Source: Crossaster papposus
Taxonomy: Eukaryota; Echinodermata; Asteroidea; Velatida; Solasteridae
DNA: 64,000 bases
Reading direction: 5' to 3'
Assembly: GCA_037893245.1 (NCBI GenBank)
Contig: JBAIAA010000414.1
Location: 1,340,001-1,404,000, forward strand
Of the stretch, positions 37,362-49,425 are shown in pieces; within the stretch, counting starts at the first letter, position 1; each line of letters opens with the position of its first letter. The notes under the pieces are model-generated. The model was given only the letters and a program-made list of their open reading frames with translations. It had not been told where the DNA came from and ran no database searches. A program made the position numbers and the translations under genes.

Positions 37362-37394
<33 letters not shown>

Positions 37395-37458
37395 CTTCTC
37401 CTTCCTTTAAAAAAAAAGGCATGAAGCTAAACATGTTTTTTTTTATTTATTTGGCCTA

Positions 37459-38790
37459 ATACAGGTTTTCCCGGCCAATTTCAACACAAATTAATTCAAC
37501 TTCATCAAAATGCATTCAAATTCACGCCCTTCCTTCTAATCCGATCAAACTAGGGTTTCTTTTTAGCTATAATATTGCATTCAATTTCGTGTTTGTCTAC
37601 ATGATTTCGTTCTTTTTAGTTAGTTTTAGTCATTCTAATTCATTAATAGGCATTCAAGATTACATTATCATCATTCTACAGTTGAATTTCTACTACCTAT
37701 CTACATTAATGAAATCACGTTAAGACTCATCGAAGCGCACATGAATTTGTTGCTAGTTTTTGTTTTCTTTTTTGTTTATGGGCAAATAATTTCATTTTTT
37801 TTGCGTTTAAATTAAACATGAGTTGTGGTTTGTTTATTCGAGGAATTTGTATGGCAATAATTATACTGGCACTTGAGTTTGTCTTGTTAGATGCGTTTTC
37901 GTGTTGTTTGCATTTCCTTTATACGTCATGTGTTTTGTTTTAATTGCAATCATTGTTCCTTTGTGCTATGTTACCCCATGATTAAAATTAAAGCCTTCAC
38001 CCCGTATCTAGAAGAATGTTAGGTAAAATTAGAAAAGTTATGGTGATAAGTTTGAAATAAAACCAAAATCGTTCGCTACAGCCTTGTAATCGTTTACACT
38101 GGTCTTTATATTTTCTTCTTTATTTCTGCTAATGTTCGAACCATGTCAAAATAAAAACCAAACAAAATAATGTGTGAAACAAAAGCGTAAAATTATCAGG
38201 AGGTCGTTTAAAATTAACCAAAACAAAATGTTGTTCTTTTCATGTATATTATTTTCACAGGCCTATTTTTTGTTTTATATGTATATTTCTTCTAATCGTT
38301 TCTTTATATCTGAAGTTTATTTAATCTTCAAGGTTTACTGACGTGCTAGGTATCTCGCCAGGCACGTTTAGCTGTGGTTGTACAATTTTACACACAGTTA
38401 TTTGGCCGACATTCAGTTATACATGACTACGGGCAGCCACCTTTTTGTTCAAATTTGAAAACACAGAATTAGTGTGAAAATTAATTCTCCTCAAAATATC
38501 TGCCTTTATTTATAGGCACATTCGTATACGAAATAAAAGAGCACATACCATAAAAACGAATTTGAATGCGAACATTTGAAACATGTTTGCCAATTATTGC
38601 TGGCCTTTACGAAAGTGAATGATCTTTGAAACCTCATGAATTTGAATGATCTTATTTGGCTAATGAATGCAAACTGAAGCTGAAATGGACTTACTCCTTT
38701 GGACTTTTGAACGCTGATGCAATGGAGCATTCGTTTTTAAATGAAATTGAATGAGCCGGGTATTAATTTGATTGATTTTCTGTTTAAATG
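37459..38790 (+). repeat. FReD-flank type repeat without a FReD gene
   Basis: It opens caggttttcccggccaattt and follows 1886-2690 in order (caaactagggtttctttttag, aaaattatcaggaggtcgtt, cgaatttgaatg-cgaac), with an insert at about 37740-38130. The neighbouring coding sequence is absent. A run of about 30 A lies at 37361-37390. Confidence 0.6.
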
Positions 38791-38849
38791 TAAGTCACGG
38801 TTTGTTCGTTCATCTCTTTGGTGGTAACACACGGTTAACCTTGATATTT

Positions 38850-39012
38850 TACAGAGTTTAATATGGGACTTGTTTGAGTTTGCATTCTCCCTTTGAGAAA
38901 AACTGCAAACATGCAGCGTGTTACGGTCCTGATTTTCGGCCACAACTTCTGCGTCCAAAAGAGGCTCTACGAGCGCGCCACCAACGACTGCTGCCGTGAT
39001 CCTGCCTAACAT
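38850..39012 (-). other. Weak exon candidate
   Basis: The minus-strand frame with RITAAVVGGALVEPLL follows an acceptor-like ccatgtcttatgttag. There is no recognisable homology and no partner exon, so it may be chance. 39013-39262 contains nothing I can assign. Confidence 0.15.
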
Positions 39013-40987
39013 AAGACATGGAATAACATGTGCAATATCTATGCTAAACCTCTCACCTGCATTGTTACACTTACTACAACAAGTTTACAAAGTTTACAGT
39101 TTCCAATCCTTTCAATCCTCTCAATTCTACACTTCAACTTTTATATAAAAATGATCTATGATGTTTTAAGAATACTGTAATAACAATAAGAACGTTTGCA
39201 CATACCTGTGGCATTTGGCCTTAACAACAGAACAATGACTTTATTTCTTAAGTGTACTGTACTAACGCTCAGAACAACAGCGCCCTCTTTTGTTTGGGTT
39301 TTCTGGCCACATGTCTAAAACATTTGTTTGGGGGGCAATCATATACCCTGTAACAGTACTTGATGACAAACTTACATCATCGGCATCACTCAACAAAAAT
39401 AATACTTAAATGCCTTTTTGAATGATTACTGTTTCATATCACTTTCCTAAACATTCATTATGCCCAAAAAACTTGTTAACCAATCTTAATATGGACGCTA
39501 GCAATATTGCGCTTTATTTAACACTAGCTGAAGTACCCGATTGGATTCTTTGGGTAAGAATTTTCCAAAACGCCACGGGGCAACCCACCAAAAATTAAAA
39601 ATAAAATAAAGAATGGCATGTTGGTCATCATTTCGTCTGTAAATTCTAAACACCTGTGAAAGAGTTTCAAGTATTTTTCAATGGTTTTTTTTTCTCTCTC
39701 TTTTAAGTATATGACTCCCAGGTCGTTAGTGGTATGGAAACAAATATCGCGTACGAGACGCTCTTTCAAGTTATGAAATCATGACTTGTTAAAGTTTAGC
39801 ATCCCTCATGGAACATTTCAACCTAAATAGCCTAGTACGTATAGCAAAGTGCTTCAGTTTCCGATTCGTGCAAGTAAATAAACGTTGCCGAAACTAATGT
39901 ACTACCTCAACCAAATCAGTTTCAGAATTGTTTAGACATATAAAGGGACGCCCATAGTGTTGACCAAGCATTCTGGAAACGGCTCTATGAAACAGAAACA
40001 ATGTCAAAAAGATCGGACATTCATTTGTTTTCTTCTTCAAATTTTACGTGTTTTTACAATTCGAATGCTCTCCTAATTTGGATGCTTTTTTAATTCGGAT
40101 GCTTTTTGTAATGCTTGTTGTATCAATACAACAGACCGAGGTACTCAATTTGAATCTTTCTCTCTTTAGGGAGTTAAGCCATACTTTAGAAGCACTTCCA
40201 CAGTCAGTCCGCAGCGCACTGAACAGCCGTTTATTTTATCCGCACTTTATGCATGGCACTTTGTGCTGACCTCGTTTTTGAATACTTAATGAGCTGGCGA
40301 CGAAGCCTGGAATTTGGTTCGAAACATTCGTTTTATTCACTGACTGTCAATATTATGTATATTTTCTTTTGGATAAGAACAAATTCTGTTATATTATCAA
40401 ATTATATTGGAAATTATATGACATTTAGAGGGTGAAATTTATAACGTAAAAAAAGCTTCCAAATCAACAAATTGACCCAAGATTTGACAACCAGATTTTC
40501 ACATCTTCTGGCGGTGGCCACAACCCAATTTCACACTGATGTTAAAGATAATTTCATATTCTATCAAAAAACTGTCGATTTGGGGTTGATTTTAACTTAG
40601 TCCAGTCAGGGCGCAGACGATCCTAACGTTCACAAGAAAGTACCGAACGGAACATCCCGCCATGACAATCCATAGTCTTCCTGTGCCCTCATTGGTCGAA
40701 AATGAGGTCATTGAAAATGGCTTCGTGATAACGTGTAGTTCATGCACATTACAATACGCAGTTGTTTTTCGTGTATTGTTTTAATTGTAAGCTCGAGCGA
40801 AAAGTATTTATCTGCTATTCAGTATTTTTCAAAATCTTTTTAACAGTGGACTGATTAAAAAAAAAAGATTATTGCCTGCATAAAACATTGTATACAGCCA
40901 AATAAACAAAAAATCAAGCGAAAAATTAAGTCGTTTAAAATGTATTGATAACAATAACATTGATAAATAAACACTTTTACAATTAAA

Positions 40988-41262
40988 AGCCCAGCAAACA
41001 AAAACTGGGGGGAAATGGTGTGTCCATAAATTAGGGTAAAAAAGTAGTTAATGGGTTGCCTAACATGGGAGGCTTAAACAAGTTCAAAGAAATCCCCAAA
41101 ATACATTTTAATGTAGATAGGTTTATTGTAAGCAACATTAACAATCTTTAATTTGGGGGTTTCCTTGAACTTGTTCAAGTCTCTCACCTTAGGCAACCCT
41201 TCACCTACTTGTAAGCCCAATTTAGGGACACACCATTTCCCCCAGTTTTTGTTTGCTGGGCT
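40988..41262. mobile_element. MITE hairpin with agcccagcaaacaaaaact ends, copy 2
   Basis: Second duplicate of the element at 13959-14229, with the same termini and internal pairing. The left terminus reads aaaactgggggg here, against aaaacttggg in copy 1. Confidence 0.75.
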
Positions 41263-43574
41263 AAATATCACAATGTTATAATTGTTCGTATGATTTTCCA
41301 TAAGGTTTTAATACGCTAACTGTGCCAGTAAGCATGGTGAATTTGAATTGGTGAATTTGAAGCACGTCAACACTGACTACTTGATGATATCTGGAGACAA
41401 GGTAAATGCGTGCAAATTATAGGGTATAATTGTAGTCATTTTGGACCATTACTATATTTTCATAATTATTTAGTCACTTACATGCTTTAGAAAATGTTAT
41501 TGAAGTAAGGATGTGTAAGTATAATCGCCAAAATAAACTTTCCAAAAAATTATAATAAAATATATACCCAAATATGGGAATAAACATATTACACGGCAGG
41601 GATTAACGATTTATGCAAATTAGACATATTTCCACCACTTGGATTTTTAAAGACTTTTAGTATGTCATTCTAGGGACCTTATAGAAGTGCACTGTGGTGA
41701 AAAACAATTTGTTTGAGGTCAACAAAACAAAATTATGTATTTTGCCTGGACTAGTTATTGTCGATTTCTTCGTTTACGCTTCAAATCTAGAGGGGAGCTA
41801 GATGTAGTGACCAATCCTATGTTGTATGCATCCCCATGTTTCGAAGTGGTTTATTTTTTTAAATTTTCACTGCACACCCACTACAGTAGATGGATTAACC
41901 CCAGCTTAGTACATGTACTGCATTCATATTCTTTGTAAATGGTTTCTTTAGAATACTGACAATACCTATTGGGATTTTTAAGCATCAGTATACTGATGGA
42001 GCAATAGTATACTTTATCAGCCATTCTGGCTGCAATACTTTAGCGGGACATATCATATACCTGTAAATGTAGCACACATACTCATATCTACTGAAGTCTT
42101 ATGCACATTACATAATAATTATTTACTAAAGCCCGAATTCATAAACGGTGATTTTCCCCTTGATCACGATTAATTTAGGATATATTAACTTAGCAATTGC
42201 CATTATTATGGACAAGTTGCCTATATATGGGCAACTGGGCAACTTGCTGCCATTTTACAAATGGAACCCATCCACTTTCTCTGGCAAAAAGGGCCAATTT
42301 TCAAGCGTAATTTTATCAAGTATGCCTTTAGAAGGAAGCCCCCAAACCAGGGAGTTGATCCTCGGCTGTATTAATTACACAATCCACCTTTTTAAAACCT
42401 AACCTGTCTCCTTTTTCACAAAAAAGTGCCCAATTATTAGCAAGTGCCCATATAGGCACGTGCCCAGGTTTCACACGTATGAAGCTCAATTCTGGTTTCC
42501 AACTTTGCACACATGTATCAGGCAAAGGCTTCACACGTATGAATCTCAATGTTGGTGTACATCCATGCTAACAATATCGCATAACTTAAACATTAACGCA
42601 GATTGCTGCTAGAGGGCGCCATTTCACTTTATTATGGCTTGCTTAACCGCATTGGTTCAACGTGCATGTTCCTCGATGAGCCAAACTAAAGTGTATAAAC
42701 ATGGGAAGAACTTGAAGATATAAAACAAAACGTCAGATGTGCATGTTTTTAAAAGAAACTCGAAAAAATCTGTCTTTCAAAATATGTTAAACTCTTAATA
42801 AAGAAACATGTATTCTTAGTCTTTTTTAAGAATTTATGTTCAATACATTTCTTTTCTTTGATTTTGTAATTGTTTGCAATGTTCTTATTTTTTCCGTCAG
42901 CCAGTGAAAAAAATTTAATACAAAAAGTATAAATGAAATAAAATAAAAGACTCGATCCAAGAACACTATCGGAAAATGAGAAACTCTCATTTATACTCGC
43001 TATAATAATGTAGTCCTTTCAGTTTACATCAAATTAGGGGCTGACCTAGAAGTAATTGCAATAGAATTTATGTTAACACGGTCACGCGGGGGAACTATCA
43101 TTCTTTTACATTTGGCGATTGCTATGGTGTTGCTGAATATCAATTCCATTGATATGCCTTGTAAGCTAATGTTTAGGATTCAAGACCAAATGTGAGTGCA
43201 GCAACACCATAGCAATGGCCAAATGCCACCAGGCAGATTGATCGAGGACAGCAAGTTCAACAAGTGCTTGAAAAACAACCTTCCACTCATAGATCAATAG
43301 AAAACATTAGATTGTTCACATGTTGTTTGTTTATTTATTTGAAGTTGTTTGACGCTTGATCTATTTCTATTGCAATTAGTTCTGGGTCTTGGCGTAAATT
43401 GACCGAATTATTGCGCCCTGACGCATCCTCATTAAAAACGTATGAGCAGAAAACAAGTTGGCCTCGAATTACACAGTACTGTGCAGCAGTAACAGGTCGC
43501 CCATAAACGTTAAGCGCTGAAGGCAAGGACACCCGGAAGATTGCATATACGTTCATATCAATTTCACGCTGGTT

Positions 43575-43754
43575 GTGTCCGTCCGTTATATATTATACAA
43601 CACACGGGACCTACAACTTTACGTCCCATCCGAAGGACGAAGCAATAGTGGTTTAATTGCCTTGCTTAAGGACACACGTGTCGACACCGGGACTCGAACT
43701 CACGCTCTGCGGAACAGATAACCCAGCTCTTAACCGCTCGGCCACGACACTCCA
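43575..43754 (-). mobile_element. tRNA-derived SINE
   Basis: On the minus strand the head reads like a class II tRNA: gtgtcgtggccgagcggtta (A-box) and gagttcgagtcccggtgtcg (B-box), with gtgtcg able to pair with cgacac as an acceptor-like stem. It is followed by a tail with ccttcggatgggacgtaaa and ggtcccgtgtg, a common invertebrate SINE body. It is absent at the matching place in the first segmental duplicate. A 0.38-kb direct duplication of local sequence flanks it. Confidence 0.8.
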
Positions 43755-45025
43755 CTAGCAATGACCAAATGCCACCAGGCAGATTGATCGAGGACAACAA
43801 GTTCAACAAGTGCTTGAAAAACAACCTTCCACTCATAGATCAATAGAAAACATTAGATTGTTCACATGTTGTTTGTTTATTTATTTGAAGTTGTTTGACG
43901 CTTGATTGATTTCTATTGCAATTAGTTCTAGGTCTTAGCGTAAATTGACCGAACTATTGCGCCCTGACGCATCCACATTAAAAACGTATGAGCAGAAAAT
44001 ATGTTGGCCTCGAATTACACAGTCCTGTGCAGCAGTAAACAGGTCACCCCTAGCATTAGCAACAAAGTGGTGGCTGTGAGATTCTGGATAAAGCGCTGAA
44101 GGCAAGGACACCCGAGATTGCATATACGTTCATATCAATTTCACGCTGGTTGTGTCCCTTCTCAAAGCTTGAATAAGAAATTATGATATTGAATTAGTTC
44201 CAGTGAATCTAATGAGACGAAGAGATAATTATCTGGTTACTGTGCCAACTCCTTATACTGAAGGCTACAAGCTGATTACGTTTAAAGACAGTCAGGTTGC
44301 AGCGTACTCGCGAATGTGGCGAACAGCGACGTTTTTTTGCAGCGAATTGACGGTCTCGGAGCAATGAGATTTTACGAAATTTTGTGAGCATGGAGGAGTG
44401 CCCCGCGTAAATGGGCCACAATTCCATTTTCGCAGCATTGTTGGGCCAACATGGGGTGTTATGTAAACATGTATTATTTTCTGTGTCGAATAATAGTATT
44501 TTCATTGATAATTTCGTTGTGAATGCTATTTACGAGGCTTGTGAAATTAGGTATACAAATATTTTTTTTAAAGAATTCCTGCACGTTTTTGGTGACCCTG
44601 ACTGTTTTGGGATGTTTTGAGACAACATTTCTCATTTACTACAAGCTTGAAGAGTTATGCTTTCGACTCTTACTATTCCAATCTCTGCCGGACCAACGGG
44701 CGATTTTCTTTTTGATGCGAAATTTACGAGAATTGTCAACTTTTGCACTTGGAAATGTATGTTTCAATTACGTCATTCACGTGGATAATGTACTCGTACA
44801 CGTCAACTGTAATGGTCTTGCTCCAAGACTGAGTTTTTCATTTGTTCCGGGGCGCACCGTCCGCCTATGCAGTTCATCAATCATCAATACTCCGAAAACG
44901 GGCTCATTGAGGGCGCCTTCGATTGTCACGCGATTTGTTTAAAAACTCCGTCTTGACGCAAAAGTCGAAAAGACCCGTGAAATGCCGAGGACATGTTCTT
45001 GCAGTAAATTCGGGAATTATAAATT

Positions 45026-45224
45026 ACAAAATGTACAAAATAAATTCCTAAAAAAGACTAAGGATACATGTTTCTTTATTAAGACAACTTTGAATTTACA
45101 TATTAAATTGATCGATATTATTATTATAATAATATCGATCAATTTAATATGTAAATTCAAAGTTGTCTTAATAAAGAAACATATATCCTTAGTCTTTTTT
45201 AGGAATTTATTTTGTACATTTTGT
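45026..45224. repeat. 199-bp near-perfect palindrome
   Basis: Arms of about 99 bp are exact reverse complements except one C/T difference, meeting at gatattattattataataata. The outer right arm (cttaataaagaaacat...ccttagtcttttttagg) is sequence that belongs to the duplicated block (compare about 17475-17525). The left arm is therefore an inverted copy of it. The mirrored ORFs on both strands are products of the symmetry. Confidence 0.85.
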
Positions 45225-45988
45225 TTTTCTTTGATATTGTAATTGTTTGCAATGTTCTTATTTTTTCCGTGAGCCAGTGAAAAATTATAATACAAACATT
45301 ATAAATGAAATAAAATAAAAGACTCGATCCAAGAATACTATCGGAAATTTAGAAACTCTCATTTATACTCGCTATAATAATGTAGTCCTTTCAGTTTACA
45401 TCAAATTAGGGGCTGACCTAGAAGTAATTGCAATATAATTTGTTTTAATACGGTCGCACGGGGGAACTGTCATTCTTTGGCATTTGGTCATTGCTATGGT
45501 GTTGCTGCACTCGCATTTGGTCTTGAATCCTAAACATTAGCTTACAAAGGCATATCAATCGAAGCAAGTCACCAGGCAGGTTGTTCGAGGACAAAAAGTT
45601 TAAAAAAAAATGGTTGAAAAACAACCTTCCACTTAATAGAAAACATTAGATTGTTCACATGTTGTTTGTTTATTTATTTGAAGTTGTTTGACGCTTCATT
45701 TATTTCTATTGCAATTAGTTCTGGGTCTTAGCGTAAATTGACTGAACTATTTCGCCCTGACGCATCCACATTAAAAACGTATGAGCAGAAAATATGTTGG
45801 CCTCGAATTACACAGTACTGTACAGCAGTGAACAGGTCACCCCGAGCAACAAAGTGATGGGTTCTGCCATTGTAGAGGGGGCATGCAGCTCCACACAAAG
45901 GAAATCAGACAACTCAATTTTAATTCTATGAGAGCAAGCGCTTTTACTTTGTACATGTGTATTGAAACAAAAACAGAACACTTTCTTG

Positions 45989-46493
45989 CAGAGCTGTAAT
46001 GACTAGTCAATGACTCGACTCGAATCGAGTTACATTTTGTTGGCGACTCAACTCGACTTATGTCCCGATGGGTAAATGACTCGACTCGACTCGACTCGAC
46101 GCAAATGACTCGATTCGATACGAGTCCCTCATCAGAATAACCCTTAAAAGCAATACGACCTACGCCAGTGTCGGTTCATGTCACGTTTATGTTGGCGAAT
46201 AATAAGTACACATATGGTATATTATACAGTGGCCGTCTGTACACGACCGTTTTCCTTCCTCCGCGATACAACAAACATTTGTGTCATGGATTTCCACCTT
46301 GTGTTTCTGTAACGTGTTTATTTATTGGTGACTCGAATTGACTCAAGCTAAATACATGACTCAACTTGACTACACACCGTGACTCGACTCGTCCATCTTG
46401 ACCTAATGACTCGACTAGACTCTAGTCACTTTTTAAAATGACTCGACTCGACTTGAGTCACAACAATCAGTCACTCCTTATAACTCACATCTG
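45989..46493. mobile_element. Non-autonomous hAT-like element, copy 2
   Basis: Same element as 18284-18787, again flanked by CTTTCTTG (45981-45988 and 46494-46501). The right terminus carries a small insertion (taactcacatctg). Presence in both duplicates shows it inserted before the segmental duplication. Confidence 0.8.
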
Positions 46494-46974
46494 CTTTCTT
46501 GTTATAGGTGAAATGTAGTACATGTATATGGCAAACAAAGTTGCCTGTTAAATCACCACTTTGTATTGTTATTTCATCGGTAAACTATCGGCAATTTACA
46601 TTTCGTATCAGAATTCGTTCAACAGACAATTCTCATCAAAAAATATGAATGACAAGTTTTCAGTTGGAAAAATACAAAATACAACTGTATACAATGAAAT
46701 GAGCCAATACGGTGCAGATAAATCTCTTTTAATCATGAAGAGCAAAAAACACTTATGCAGGGGCAACTTGAGCTGACAATAGCAGTACATAGCCAAATAC
46801 AAAGCATTATGCTTGGCATAGACAAACACCCCAATGTGAGATATTTGTACTGTGATTCTGTTAACAGTTACCACTATTGTGTAGTCAATTTCAATCCCTG
46901 GATACAAAGAACAGTTCCCTACTTTTCCCTCGGCTTTGCCATCTGGCAAACCAAGTAAATAACACTTTATAGTC

Positions 46975-47389
46975 CAGGCAAAATACATAATTTTGTTTGG
47001 TTGAACTCAAACAAATTGCAACAAATTGTTTTTCACCACAGTGCACTTCTATAAGGTCCCTAGAATTACATACTAAAAGTCTACAAAAATCCAAGTGGTG
47101 GAAATATGTCTAATTTGCATAAATAGTCAATCCCTGCCGTGTAATATTTTTATTCCCATATTTGAAAAGTTTTCAAAAGTATATTTTGGCGATTATACTT
47201 ACCTTTCTTCAATAACATTTTCTAAAGGATGTAAGTAACTAAATAATTATGAAAATATAGTAATGGTCCAAAATGACTACAATTATACCCTATAATTTGC
47301 ACGCATTTACCTTGTCTCTAGATATCATCAAGTAGCCAGTATTGATGTGCTTCAAATTCACCAAGTTGCTTACTGGCACAGTTATCGTA
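46975..47389 (-). repeat. Inverted copy of the 14283-14730 / 41310-41755 segment
   Basis: Reverse complement of part of the segmental duplicate, with more divergence than the two direct copies show from each other. Its right edge coincides with the TTAA at 47390 where a MITE begins. 46752-46974 contains a 67-codon ORF (46755-46958) that I do not recognise. Confidence 0.7.
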
Positions 47390-47563
47390 TTAAAGGTAGG
47401 ATACACCATTGGTAATTGCTTGAATTATCATTAATGGGTAGATTTCGGGGGTTGTATTTCGTAGTAAATATCGTTTAACTGACCTGTCCGAAGTTTTACA
47501 ATCATGGATGCCGAGAAAAGCACAAAAAACAGCGTTTGTTTTCAACCGGCGTTGGGCAGTTAT

Positions 47564-47888
47564 CAAATTTTATCCCTCAAAGATCAAATTATTTATAAGC
47601 AGGAACATGGAATTACCGCGTAGGCCGCTTCAGGCCCAATGCGTGTATAAACCGCACTGAGTCTAAGCCGCAAGAAAACTGTACATACATAAAAGACAAG
47701 AGGGTGACTGGAAAGTTTTCCAACGGCATAAACCAATCAGATCACGGGAATGCTAACCAATATTCATGCGGTGTTATACCACGGCAAACCAAGCCATGCG
47801 GCCACTTTGGTCTCAGCCTTCGGCGAATGAACACTTTGAAAACGTTCGGCGAATAAACACATTGAATACGTCTTAACAAATTTATTTT
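47564..47888 (+). repeat. Ngaro split direct repeat A1
   Basis: Begins caaattttatccctcaaag and ends cttaacaaatttatttt; it matches A2 (52763-53087) base for base as far as I can see. It probably includes the 5' promoter and leader of the element. Confidence 0.9.
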
Positions 47889-47919
47889 TCGTCTTGGAAA
47901 TATTAATTTGCGTCTGGTA

Positions 47920-48105
47920 TAACTCCTCATTTCGGATCAAGCCCGGAACTTTGTGAGCGGAGATATCATTTTTCGGCTGACATAACTTCTCATTTCGGAT
48001 CAAGCCCGATCATTGTGAGCGGAGATATTTTCCGTCTTGGACATATTGTTATCGTCCGATATAACTTTAATTTCGGATCAAGCCCGGAGCAATGTGAGCG
48101 GAGCC
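47920..48105 (+). repeat. Leader repeats of the Ngaro element
   Basis: The phrase atttcggatcaagcccg, followed about 10 nt later by gtgagcggag, occurs three times (from 47931, 47991 and 48071) between A1 and the gag start. It is present only in the leader and not in A2, so it belongs to the internal region. Repeated leader motifs could act in translation, packaging or priming; this is inference. Confidence 0.7.
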
Positions 48106-48142
48106 GGACAGGGGACATCCTGTACTCCTGTACACAGCAATA

Positions 48143-49418
48143 ATGCCTCGCGTGAAGCGCGGCGCCCAGCCCCCGGCACGACTGCGGGGGGACGATGTGG
48201 ACGTCCCGCCTCCGCCAAAACGGCCGGCAGCGCCACGACGGCCTCGCGGGCGGCCACCAAAGGCAACCACGGCAACTGCCATGCCACGGGGAGGGCCCAC
48301 CAGCACAACGGTGACACAACCGACCGTAACAGAGGGTGCTTCGGGATCCGGACAGCGAGCTGCTCCAGGGAGGGGTGAGTCGACTACCATCGGTAGCTCT
48401 ACTGATCACGGGATAACTGACATTACTGATTTCGCGTATTTGGCCGATAATCTTGGTCAGGCACGCCCGATGCCGCCAGCCACGGTGGACATGGTCGGTG
48501 GGACAAGTACCGCCGGTCAATTCGACTCCCCAACGCTCCTGCCCAGTGTTTATAACCCACTGGGCTTTCACGTTCCCATCTCTGTCAAGGAGAAAATTTG
48601 GAATAGTGCCTATGTTAATTTAGCACTACTTTGCGCAGATACCGTACCTGCGGCGGCCGCTTTAGCAAGGGCAGACGAGGGCGAGGAGCTTACGCTAGCT
48701 ATGGAGGGCAACCGCATGGTTGTCCGAAAGGTAAACCCCTTGCATTCCAAAAAAAATTGATTCTGTCGATAAATGGTCGTCGGCTTTCCACACGTTCATG
48801 TCAATTTTCCTCATGCGCCATCCAGCACGCGCGACCGAACTGCTAAAATATGCAGAAACGGTACGGCTCGCGGCGCGCCAATTTCCGGGTTTCGGCTGGC
48901 GCAGCTACGACGAGCAATTTCGGCTTCGGCAGGAATCGAATCCGAGTCGTAGCTGGGGGAACATTGACACTGAACTGTGGCTAACAGTGGCTGCCGCGGG
49001 TACGGTGGCAACCATGGCACATGGCAGCTCCAGCGGGCCCCGTAATGATAAGACTAGTTATAAGCAGACGGCCATGCCAGGCCAGGGGTTATGTTTTGCA
49101 TTTAATGGGCCACAGGGCTGCCATTTCCATTCATGTAAATTTAGGCATGTATGTAGTAAGTGTGCACATGGGGGCCATGGGGCCGTCGTTTGTAAAGTAG
49201 GGCCTTCGTCTAGTTCCCCTTATGCTTGGCGGAAAAACCCTTCTTCCAGAATTAACGCAACTAACGTAGCAGGTGCCACTGCCATGACATCCACACTTGG
49301 GCGCAAACACAACACCAGTCAAAATACTGGTGCTCCAAAACACTCCCACGGCGCTCCGAACATGAATTCGAAAGCCGGAGGAGGGGGGAATTCTTTTCGT
49401 CCCCCCAACTCCAATTAA
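48143..49418 (+). pseudogene. gag: Ngaro gag-like ORF1, one frameshift
   Basis: The ATG at 48143 opens a frame with a basic, Pro/Ala/Arg-rich N-terminus that ends at a TGA (48758-48760) after an A8 run (48749-48756). The coding sense continues in the +1 frame: directly after the run comes a conserved-looking KWSSAFHTFMSIFL stretch, then the HPARATELLKYAETVR block. The second part carries a CCCH-type finger (C99, C108, C113, H117, numbered from the ATG at 48798) and a perfect retroviral zinc knuckle CX2CX4HX4C (C119, C122, H127, C132), followed by a Gly/Asn/Ser-rich tail. The likely role is nucleic-acid binding in the retrotransposon particle. The homopolymer shift may be a real mutation, a programmed shift or a sequencing error. 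Confidence 0.85.
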
Positions 49419-49425
49419 ACTATTT

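Larger units (their letters stand above)
39263..46751 (+). repeat. Segmental duplication, copy 2 (copy 1 at 12220-19032)
   Basis: Direct copy of 12220-19032 with the same nested elements. It is longer because it has gained a tRNA-derived SINE, an extra about 0.38-kb tandem copy (43212-43575 repeated at 43755-44155) and a 199-bp palindrome. It has lost the G-run present near 12287 in copy 1. Copies of nested repeats: three-copy repeat C at 40201-40970, hairpin at about 43108-43228. Confidence 0.85.

Noticed and set aside
43575-43754. A functional tRNA gene
   Set aside because: A- and B-boxes are present, but the sequence continues into a SINE body and the tRNA-like part is imperfect; it is a retroposed element.
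44982-45295. Two near-identical ORFs on opposite strands
   Set aside because: They are the same sequence read from both arms of the 45026-45224 palindrome.
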